A stretch of 23,734 nt of DNA from Planctomycetota bacterium (GTDB lineage: Bacteria; Planctomycetota; Planctomycetia; Pirellulales; Lacipirellulaceae). The position numbers and the translations under genes were made by a program. The stretch spans positions 1 through 23,734 of the forward strand of contig JAKEIB010000002.1 in assembly GCA_022614705.1 (NCBI GenBank), read 5' to 3'. Numbering within the stretch: position 1 is the stretch's first letter; each line of letters begins with the position of its first letter. The notes below the pieces were generated by a model. The model worked only from the letters and a program-made list of their open reading frames with translations. It ran no database searches and was not told where the DNA came from. Of the stretch, positions 1 through 6,250 are shown piece after piece.

Positions 1-97
1 TCACCCAAAGCAAGCTCACACGTATGTCCAATAACCCTTCGCTAATTCGCGGCATCTTCTTCCGTTGTTGTGTTGCAGATTTTTTCGGATGAGCCAT
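1..97 (-). CDS. Partial ORF leaving the left edge, same sequence as the ORF at the right edge
   Basis: Read on the minus strand, an ATG at 97-95 opens a frame that stays open to base 1 and begins MAHPKKSATQQRKKM, a basic N-terminus. It lies entirely within the terminal inverted repeat, so it is identical to the ORF at 23638. It has no visible Shine-Dalgarno sequence on this side; the upstream bases are part of a palindromic repeat. I do not recognise the protein. This copy may be an assembly duplicate, or a chance frame rather than a gene. Confidence 0.25.
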   Translation of the reverse strand, partial: MAHPKKSATQQRKKMPRISEGLLDIRVSLLWV

Positions 98-99
98 AC
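1..99. repeat. Left arm of a 99-bp perfect terminal inverted repeat
   Basis: Bases 1-99 are the exact reverse complement of 23636-23734. The next inward base differs (C at 100 against A at 23635), so the match is exactly 99 bp and reaches both window edges. No transposase lies nearby. An inverted match ending exactly at both ends is what a de Bruijn assembly gives when both contig ends enter the same repeat node. A true inverted duplication extending outside the window is the alternative. Confidence 0.97.
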
Positions 100-105
100 C
101 GTCAC

Positions 106-166
106 GTCCCGTAGGGACGGCTGAAACAATTGCGACACAGCATTTATTCGGCCGTCCCTACGGGAC
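106..166. repeat. Intergenic palindromic repeat pair (GTCCCGTAGGGAC type)
   Basis: Bases 106-121 and 151-166 are a perfect 16-bp inverted repeat separated by 29 nt. Each arm also contains its own small hairpin (GTCCC-GTA-GGGAC). It lies 3' of the TolC-like gene, which reads towards it. It has no T-tract, so I treat it as a repeat element and not as a proven terminator. Confidence 0.8.
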
Positions 167-189
167 TTGAAATCGCAATCCCGACTTTA

Positions 190-210
190 CCCAGCACTGG
201 AAGTGCTGGG
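190..210. repeat. Small hairpin repeat, 9-bp stem
   Basis: CCCAGCACT at 190-198 pairs perfectly with AGTGCTGGG at 202-210 around the loop GGA. It is one of three hairpins in the 250-bp gene-free stretch downstream of the TolC-like gene. Confidence 0.75.
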
Positions 211-219
211 CTATTGTCA

Positions 220-238
220 GGTGTCCCTCCGGGACACC
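220..238. repeat. Small hairpin repeat, 8-bp stem
   Basis: GGTGTCCC at 220-227 pairs with GGGACACC at 231-238 around the loop TCC. It has the same compact 3-nt-loop design as the neighbouring hairpins. Apart from these hairpins I see nothing in 100-348. Confidence 0.75.
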
Positions 239-348
239 AGCGGCTTGCTAACGTCCCCGCGCAGTACCGGCAAGCACTGCCTTGCCTCAGGCTAACATGC
301 CCGACGGCGCTTCGCGAGTCGAGTGCGACCTCGCGGTGTCATTCGGCG

Positions 349-2703
349 TCACGGCGTGATCGCCGGCGGCAGACGCCGCGTGGTCGGCGAGCTGGCACCG
401 TCCTTCCTGGCCTCGGTCGCCGGCACCGAGCGGAAGTGGATTGCCGGCACCGCGCCGCTACGAGACTCACCTTGATCGGAACTCAACACGACGCCGGACG
501 ATTTCGGCTGGGCCGTTCCCGATCCTTGGATGACTGGCGGTTGGCGCATGGCGGGCGACGCCGCGCCCAGCGGCATCGGCTTCGCATCACCCGTCGGCGG
601 CGGCAATGGCTCGTCCGCGGGCTCCAACGCCGGGTCGGTCGTCGACGGGCCGTTTGCAGGCGGACCCAACGGCAGCTTGTCGTCCGAAAACGGATCAGGC
701 GCTCCTTGTAGCGAAACAGGTTGCGGCTCTGGAAGATGCTGATCGAACGGCCCGTTGCTGACGACGGCGGCGCGGCTCGACGCGTAGTTAAGCGGCACCG
801 GCGCACCGCGCGACTTTTCGCGCTGGGCCGCGTCGTGGTACGCTTCGCCCGGCCACGGTCCTTCCGCCAGGAACACGCCGTCGTATTCGAGCAACGTGCC
901 CTTGACGAAATGCACGTTCTTCGTGGCGAGAGAGTAGCGGGCGCGATTCAGGAAGTACTCAGTCTCGGCATCAATCAAACGACGTTGGGATTCGAGGTAC
1001 AAGTCGAGCGGAACTTCGCCTTTGCCCTCTTCGTAGGTTGCTTTCACGGATTCGTTCTGGTCGCGCGTGGCGACGAGGCGGTTGTAGCTGGTTTGCATGA
1101 CGACGTAGGCGCGGTCCATTTCCGCGACGGCGTCGGCCGCCTCGTGGACCACTTCGCGTTGCTGGTCCTTGAGGATGGCCCGTTCACGCGCGAGCATCAG
1201 CTCGGCGTTGCGCGCCGCGACGTGCGCCTGGCGGAAACCGATCGGCATCGAGAGCTCGAAGCCGAGCTGCCATTCCTGAAAGTCGCCGCTGGTCAGGTTC
1301 GAATACGCGCCGTCAAAGGTCGTGTCTGGAGGCGGCGGCGCCGCGCCGCGGGGGAATAGGTCGTCGCCGAACCCGCGCCAACGATAGCGCCCGACGCCGT
1401 CGAGCCGCGGCAACAGCTGATTCTTGCTGGCCATCAGTTCCAATTCGCGGCGACGGACCTGCCACTTCTGCCGGCGCAATTCGGCGCGTCGCGTCGTGGC
1501 TTCGCTCGTCACCTGGCACCAATCGAAATTGATCTTCGCCAAATTCGGCTCGTCGGTCGGTCGCAACAGTTTACAGTCGCTCGGCGGCAGGCCCATCAAC
1601 AGCCGCAGCCGCCGCTCGGCCATCAGCACGCCGCCCGTGGGACGGAACGCCCCGCTCGGCAAGCCGTTCCAGTTACGCGTCGATTCGTAGGGTTCGCCGC
1701 TAAGCGCGTTTTGCACGTCCTGCTGGAAGCGGAAGAATTGTTCGCGAGCTTGGGCCTCATTGTACGCTTCGCCGCCGACGCGTCCGGCCTCGAAACGGGC
1801 CCGCGTGGCGCGCCACGTGTCGAGCGCGGTGTCGCGCGCTTTCACCTTGGCATCCAAAACGCGGTAACCGAAGTAGAGATCCCAATACGCGTTCTCGACG
1901 TTGCTCACCAGATCGCGGACCGCGATTTCGAAGTCGGTGAGCGCCACGTCGGCGTTGAGCCGCGCGATCAGCACGCCGTCGTACACGCCGGGCGCCGAAT
2001 TGAGGCCGGCGATGCGGTTGTACTGCGTGCCGCTGCCTTGCAGGAACGGGTGGCGTATTTCCGCCTCGACGATGGCGTTCCACGCACTGGCGAAGCGGTT
2101 GCCCGGCGCGTTGTTCGCGTCGTAATCGACGTTGTGGCGAATCGTGAACCGCGAACCGGTGACGGCCTGCTTGGTGATCGCCGCCTGAAACACGCCGACG
2201 TCCTGAAACAGCAAACGCGTGCCGCCGCCGAAGAATTCGTTGTTCAGCGCACGGTGGTTCTTTTCCCAGTAGGTGCTAGTGAGGAACTGGGCGTCGAAGT
2301 CGCTGAGTGCGGCCTCGATGCCGTACCGCGGATCGGTTTCGGCGATGGCCGGGTCGAGCGTGGTGCGCGTCGTCAAAGGCGCGCGAACGACCGCGCCGCC
2401 CAGGTCGCGCATCACTTTCGAATTGGCGAGCGCCAGTTGAATGGCCTCCTCGATCGAGATGTCCCAATACTCGGGCGTTCCTTCGGTGTCGATCGTCCAC
2501 GGGTGCGGCGAGTTCAACGATTCGTCGGCGTTCATCAGCGTACAGGCGGACTCTGTCGGATACTCGATCTCGGAGGCGACCCGTTCGTACGTGCCGGCCG
2601 GCGCGCAGGACTCGAACTTATGGCTGTCTTGCCACAAGCATCCGCCGGGCAGGAGCATCGATCCGGCCAGCAGCAGCGTCAGGATTTTTCGAGCGCAATC
2701 CAT
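349..2703 (-). CDS. TolC-family outer membrane efflux/secretion protein
   Basis: This 784-residue protein is probably the outer-membrane channel of a tripartite exporter. The N-terminus MDCARKILTLLLAGSMLLPGGC is a lipoprotein-type signal with a lipobox-like Cys at residue 22, although the Pro at -3 is not ideal. This favours the ATG at 2703 over the longest-ORF start at 2784. TolC/OEP hallmarks follow: an early ISIEEAIQLALANSKVMRDL segment, two long helical hairpins (YWDLYFGYRVLDAKVKARDT and the REVVHEAADAVAEMDRAY region), LMGLPPSD, and a second-half strand WQLGFELSMPIGF. The last 130 or so residues are a Pro/Ser-rich low-complexity tail, which is long for the family. The gene is divergent from the HlyD-type adaptors, its likely partners. 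There is no clear Shine-Dalgarno sequence. Family assignment is strong; the substrate is unknown. Confidence 0.9.
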   Translation of the reverse strand: MDCARKILTLLLAGSMLLPGGCLWQDSHKFESCAPAGTYERVASEIEYPTESACTLMNADESLNSPHPWTIDTEGTPEYWDISIEEAIQLALANSKVMRDLGGAVVRAPLTTRTTLDPAIAETDPRYGIEAALSDFDAQFLTSTYWEKNHRALNNEFFGGGTRLLFQDVGVFQAAITKQAVTGSRFTIRHNVDYDANNAPGNRFASAWNAIVEAEIRHPFLQGSGTQYNRIAGLNSAPGVYDGVLIARLNADVALTDFEIAVRDLVSNVENAYWDLYFGYRVLDAKVKARDTALDTWRATRARFEAGRVGGEAYNEAQAREQFFRFQQDVQNALSGEPYESTRNWNGLPSGAFRPTGGVLMAERRLRLLMGLPPSDCKLLRPTDEPNLAKINFDWCQVTSEATTRRAELRRQKWQVRRRELELMASKNQLLPRLDGVGRYRWRGFGDDLFPRGAAPPPPDTTFDGAYSNLTSGDFQEWQLGFELSMPIGFRQAHVAARNAELMLARERAILKDQQREVVHEAADAVAEMDRAYVVMQTSYNRLVATRDQNESVKATYEEGKGEVPLDLYLESQRRLIDAETEYFLNRARYSLATKNVHFVKGTLLEYDGVFLAEGPWPGEAYHDAAQREKSRGAPVPLNYASSRAAVVSNGPFDQHLPEPQPVSLQGAPDPFSDDKLPLGPPANGPSTTDPALEPADEPLPPPTGDAKPMPLGAASPAMRQPPVIQGSGTAQPKSSGVVLSSDQGESRSGAVPAIHFRSVPATEARKDGASSPTTRRLPPAITP

Positions 2704-3126
2704 TGCACGTCGGCGTTGCGTCGAGCGAATCGGCGACAATTCGGGCAGCGTTTGCGTGGAACACAATGCAACGGCGCGCGGCACGCAAGCGCGGCATGCC
2801 GTCGCAGCCTCGTCCCCATTTTTCGGCAGTTAAAGTCAGCGTCATGATAATTTTCGGCATAATTGGCACATGTCTCACAGTTCTCCTAGCTTGCCTGCGG
2901 TCGTTCGCGGCGGTGAAGGTGCCTGGTTTCCGCGGGTTTTTTGGCATTTTTGCGAGTAACTGGGGGAACGTCAGGTATCGACCCTGTCCGGGGTCGAGGA
3001 CGACCCGGCTCGCTGAAGTCGTGCCGCGGATGATGTCTATGACGTCAACGACTGCGGCGAGGACCATCTAATCAAGCGACCAGGCAAGATGCGCGAGAGC
3101 GCGTTCATGGATATACTGGAGGGTAT
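2704..3126. promoter_or_regulatory. Divergent intergenic region between the TolC-like gene and the GAF-HlyD operon
   Basis: This 423-bp gap separates two divergently transcribed halves of the presumed exporter, so promoters for both must lie here or nearby. I cannot point to convincing -35/-10 boxes. It is less GC-rich near 2820-2960 than its surroundings. It contains a copy of the covarying GC-rich hairpin repeat (2989-3013), overlapped by a second possible 7-bp stem (2978-2984 with 2991-2997). At its right end GGAGGG (3118-3123) precedes the ATG at 3127 as a Shine-Dalgarno candidate. Confidence 0.45.
2989..3013 (+). repeat. GC-rich hairpin repeat family H1, copy A (intergenic)
   Basis: A 25-bp unit with stem GGGTCG (2991-2996) and CGACCC (3001-3006) around the loop AGGA, followed by GGCTCGC. 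It is the only intergenic copy of the five found in this window (others at 7274, 19215, 21117 and 21672). It differs from the copy at 21117 by one loop base. Confidence 0.85.
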
Positions 3127-5208
3127 ATGCCCGCTCCTCTTTCGACGACTGGTGCGTCGTCGGAGTCGCACACGTGGCAAGAGCTGGAAGAGGTGTTCGC
3201 CGCTCTTGGCCAATTGGCTCGCTCCTCGGTCGCACCACCCGAGTTCTATCGCACCCTGCTCGACCAAAGCGTGCGCGCGCTTTCGGCGGCGGGCGGGGCT
3301 GTGTGGCTGCGCGCGGCCGGCGGGGCGCTGCAACCGGTCGCCCAGATCAATTGGCCACGCAACCATTTCGCTGGCGACGATGATCAGCGACGCGCGCACG
3401 AATCGTTTCTTGCGGATGCGGCAGCCGGCGGACGGGTAATCAGTGTGAACCCGCACACCACGGGTGATGATGGCGGCGGCGGTAATCCGACCGGCGATAT
3501 GTTGCTCGTCGCGCCGGTGAATCTCAAGAGCGAAACGGGCACCGTGGATCACACGCGCGCGATCATTGAGCTGCTACTGCGGCCCGATGCCAGCCCCGCG
3601 ACGTATCGCGGCTGCGAACAATTCCTCGCAGCGGTTTGCGAGCTCGCGGCCGATTACCATGCGTTCAACGATCTGCAAAAGCTTCGTCATTCGGACGACT
3701 ATCGGAACCAATTGCTCGTGCTCAGTCGCAATGCGCACCGCCGGCTAAACTTATTCGAAACGGCGTATGCGGTCGCGAACGAAGGCCGCGGGTTGGTGGG
3801 ATGCGATCGGCTCAGCGTGCTCGTGGCCTGCGGCCGGGGCTGCCGACTGTTGGCCACGAGCGGCGTGAGTCGGATCGAGCGGCGCAGTGGCGCGGCGCGG
3901 CGTTTGGCACGAGTTGCCGAATTGGTGCGCCGCACGGACGAAGCGGCGTTTTATGCCGATGGTCAGAGCGATGCGTTGCCGCCGGTCGCCGAGGCGCTGG
4001 AGCAGCACGCCGAAGAGTCGCACGCGCGGCAGGTGGCCGCGGTTCCGCTGCGTAAACCGGCTAACTCTGCACAGACGGACGAGACTACGGCGACGAAGCG
4101 TGCGCGAAGTGGACGGCAGCACCGGCCGCAGTTCGTTATCGTGGCCGAACAATTCGACGCGCGTAGTTTGGATCGCGAGCGGCTGGTCGAAGTCGTGGAA
4201 GTCTGCACGACGGCGCTTAACAACGCCTGGGAGTACGACCGATTGCCGTTCGGTTGGCTGATGCGGCCGCTCGGAGCGGTGAAGCAGCAAGTGACGTCGC
4301 ACCTGCCGCGGAGCGTGTTTGTGCTGGCGGCGCTGGCCACCGCCGTGGCGGCACTGGTGCTCGTGCCGGCCGATTTCAACGTCGAGGCAACCGGCACACT
4401 CGAACCGGTCGTGCGGCGCGACGTGTTCGCGCCGCGCAGTGGCCTGGTAGATGAAGTGCTCGTTGCACATGGGGCAAACGTAAAACAAGGCGACCCGCTG
4501 GTGCGGATGCGCGACCCGGCGCTCGACCTGGAAATAAAGCGTGTCGACGGCGAGCTGGAAACGGCGCAGCGGCAGCTCGACGCGGTGCGAGCCACGCGCA
4601 CGAACCGCGCGGTTCGCGAGGCCAATCCGACCGATGCGTACCGACTCTCCGCCGAAGAGCGCGAACTTCAGCAACGGCTGGTGAACTTGCGGCGCGAGCT
4701 CGAATTGTTGCACCACGAACGGGATCAGCTCGTCGTCGGGGCGCCGATCGCGGGTCGCGTGATCACCTGGGACGTTTCGCACCGCCTCGCCGCGCGGCCG
4801 GTCGAACGGGGCGAAGTGCTTGTGACCGTGGCAAACCTGGATGACAAATGGCAGCTCGAGCTCGATGTGCCGGACGACCGGATCGGCTACGTACTGGCCG
4901 CCCAGCAAACGATCCAAACCGATCTGCCTGTTCGCTTCCGACTGAGCTCGGACGATCGCGAGCAACACGAGGGGCACATCGCGGAAGTGTGTCAGATGGC
5001 ACGCGTCGAGGAGGAACGGGGCACGGCGCCGGCGCCGACCGTGCTCGTGAAAGTGGCGCTCGACAAACTCGAATTGAGCGACGTCGCGCGGCGCGAGTTG
5101 CGGCCGGGCGTTTCCGCACGCGCACAAATCGCTTGCGGCAGTGCGCCGATTGGTTACGTTTGGTTTCACGATATTTGGGACGCTGTGATCGAATGGTTAA
5201 CATTTTGA
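3127..5208 (+). CDS. GAF domain / HlyD-type membrane fusion protein (sensor-adaptor fusion)
   Basis: This 693-residue protein has two halves. Residues 1-390 or so are predicted cytoplasmic. Within them, about residues 195-385 are GAF-like (a helical lead-in RNQLLVLSRNAHRRLNLFET, then VGCDRLSVLVA and LLATSGVSRIER). A membrane segment at about 395-412 (VFVLAALATAVAALVLV) leads into a periplasmic HlyD/lipoyl half: TLEPVVRRDVFAPRSGLVDEV, then VAHGANVKQGDPLVRM, a coiled coil at about 475-535, the return lipoyl half APIAGRVITWD, and a beta-barrel region ending near residue 670. It probably bridges the inner-membrane component to TolC while sensing a cytoplasmic ligand; the ligand is unknown. GGAGGG lies just upstream of the ATG. 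The 3' end overlaps the next gene by 16 nt, suggesting coupled translation. Confidence 0.87.
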   Translation: MPAPLSTTGASSESHTWQELEEVFAALGQLARSSVAPPEFYRTLLDQSVRALSAAGGAVWLRAAGGALQPVAQINWPRNHFAGDDDQRRAHESFLADAAAGGRVISVNPHTTGDDGGGGNPTGDMLLVAPVNLKSETGTVDHTRAIIELLLRPDASPATYRGCEQFLAAVCELAADYHAFNDLQKLRHSDDYRNQLLVLSRNAHRRLNLFETAYAVANEGRGLVGCDRLSVLVACGRGCRLLATSGVSRIERRSGAARRLARVAELVRRTDEAAFYADGQSDALPPVAEALEQHAEESHARQVAAVPLRKPANSAQTDETTATKRARSGRQHRPQFVIVAEQFDARSLDRERLVEVVEVCTTALNNAWEYDRLPFGWLMRPLGAVKQQVTSHLPRSVFVLAALATAVAALVLVPADFNVEATGTLEPVVRRDVFAPRSGLVDEVLVAHGANVKQGDPLVRMRDPALDLEIKRVDGELETAQRQLDAVRATRTNRAVREANPTDAYRLSAEERELQQRLVNLRRELELLHHERDQLVVGAPIAGRVITWDVSHRLAARPVERGEVLVTVANLDDKWQLELDVPDDRIGYVLAAQQTIQTDLPVRFRLSSDDREQHEGHIAEVCQMARVEEERGTAPAPTVLVKVALDKLELSDVARRELRPGVSARAQIACGSAPIGYVWFHDIWDAVIEWLTF

Positions 5209-6119
5209 ATCAGATAAAGCCGCGACCGGTGGTCGCGGTAGTGTTCGCCTGCTTGCTTCTAGCGGCCGTCGTGGCGGCCGCGAGTGAGAATCGCGCGGCG
5301 GGCTCCGCGGCGAGCGCGAATGCGACGATTGAAGTCGAATCGGTCGTACTGCGGCTGTTGGAAGAGGCCGAGGTGCCGGCGCAGGAGTCGGGGGTGGTCA
5401 CGTCGGTGGCGGTTCGCGAGGGTCAGCGTGTTAAACAGGGAGAGCTGCTCGCGCAGATCGACGATCAAGTGCCGCGCCTGGCGGCCAACGCGGCCAAGGC
5501 GGAGTTCGAAATCGCGCGGGCGAAGGCCGAGAACGACGTGCAGCTTCGTTTCGCCAAGAAGTCGCTGGAGGTGTCGGAGGCCGAGTTGCGGCGATCCACG
5601 GAATCGATCGAGCGGTTCCCGAAGAGCGTGTCGCAATCGCAGCTAGACGTGGAAAAACTCAACGTGCAAAAGAATCGGCTGGAAGCGGAGCAGGCGGAGC
5701 AAGAGCGGAAAATCGCGACGCTCGAGATGAACGCCAAGCAAAACGAGTTGACGGCGGCCCAGGCCGAGGTGACGAGGCGGCGGATCGTCGCCCCGTTCGA
5801 CGGCGCGATCGTGCAGGTCTACGTGCGGAAGGGCGAATGGGTGGAGCCGGGGCAGAAGGCGTTGCGAATCGTGAACGTTGATCGGCTCAAGGCGGAAGGG
5901 TTTGTGCCGGCCGCGCAGGCCACGGCGGACCTGGACGGCAAGCATGTGCGCGTCGCCGTCGAGTCGGTTGGTAGTGCATCGCAATTCGACGGCACGATCG
6001 TGTTCGTCAGTCCGGAAGTCGATCCCATCACGGGCCAGGTGCGCGTGTGGGCGGAGATCGATAATCGCAACGGCCGGCTGCGGCCCGGGCAAGCGGCGAA
6101 GATGGTTGTTCGTCAGTAG
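5193..6119 (+). CDS. HlyD-family periplasmic adaptor (membrane fusion protein)
   Basis: This 308-residue protein starts MVNILNQIKPRPVVAVVF. The hydrophobic stretch at residues 12-29 is a signal or anchor segment. After it come a lipoyl half-motif (AQESGVVTSVAVREGQRVKQ), a coiled coil at about residues 95-190 rich in Glu/Lys/Ala, the second lipoyl half (IVAPFDGAIVQVYVRKGEWV) and a beta-barrel domain ending GRLRPGQAAKMVVRQ. Much longer upstream starts would lie inside the preceding gene and give Arg-rich nonsense, so the ATG at 5193, inside the last codons of the GAF-HlyD gene, is preferred. Codons 9-15 or so come from a 23-bp palindromic repeat that is also found intergenically at 8530 and 8606. 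Confidence 0.88.
   Translation: MVNILNQIKPRPVVAVVFACLLLAAVVAAASENRAAGSAASANATIEVESVVLRLLEEAEVPAQESGVVTSVAVREGQRVKQGELLAQIDDQVPRLAANAAKAEFEIARAKAENDVQLRFAKKSLEVSEAELRRSTESIERFPKSVSQSQLDVEKLNVQKNRLEAEQAEQERKIATLEMNAKQNELTAAQAEVTRRRIVAPFDGAIVQVYVRKGEWVEPGQKALRIVNVDRLKAEGFVPAAQATADLDGKHVRVAVESVGSASQFDGTIVFVSPEVDPITGQVRVWAEIDNRNGRLRPGQAAKMVVRQ
5216..5238 (+). repeat. Palindromic repeat family H2, copy 1, inside the HlyD signal/anchor
   Basis: A 23-bp unit beginning AAAG, followed by the stem CCGCGACC / GGTCGCGG around the 3-nt loop GGT. Two further copies at 8530-8552 and 8606-8628 (reverse) are identical except for the middle loop base (G here, C and T there). Here it encodes part of the IKPRPVVAVV stretch. 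Confidence 0.9.
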
Positions 6120-6156
6120 TTAGTTGTTCGTGGATAGTTGTTAGTTGTTGCAGTTC

Positions 6157-6240
6157 GTCATTCTGAGCGAAGCGTAGCGCAACGAAGAATCTCCTCGGGC
6201 GACGGAGATCCTTCGGTCGCCGAGCCTCCCTCAGGATGAC
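6157..6240. repeat. Imperfect 84-bp palindromic repeat (GTCATTCTGAGCGAAGC type) abutting the M50 gene
   Basis: The left arm 6157-6194 and the reverse complement of 6204-6240 align over about 37 bp with a few mismatches; both start GTCATYCTGAG and both end in ATCTCC. It resembles a non-coding interspersed repeat I recall from several environmental bacterial phyla. It fills most of the 116-131 bp between the HlyD and M50 genes. Its right tip supplies an ATG (6236) that would lengthen the M50 reading frame by five residues. Confidence 0.8.
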
Positions 6241-6250
6241 AGATAATAGC

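Noticed and set aside
1..99. Terminal inverted repeats considered as transposon or linear-plasmid ends
   Set aside because: No transposase, integrase or replication gene is in the window, the repeats lie within coding-like sequence, and they stop exactly at the window edges, which fits an assembly boundary better.
1711..2847. A 378-codon plus-strand open frame opposite the TolC-like gene
   Set aside because: The composition is Arg/Val/Glu-rich with no domain, and it is a mirror of a clear TolC-family gene. Long antisense frames are expected in DNA of this GC content.
3751..5169. A 472-codon minus-strand open frame opposite the GAF-HlyD gene
   Set aside because: It is rich in His/Arg with no recognisable fold. 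The plus-strand frame carries clear lipoyl motifs and a TM segment.
4848..5192. Upstream extension of the HlyD adaptor (423-codon frame from 4848)
   Set aside because: The extra 115 residues are Arg-rich and lie wholly inside the GAF-HlyD gene in another frame. The ATG at 5193 gives a normal signal/anchor N-terminus.
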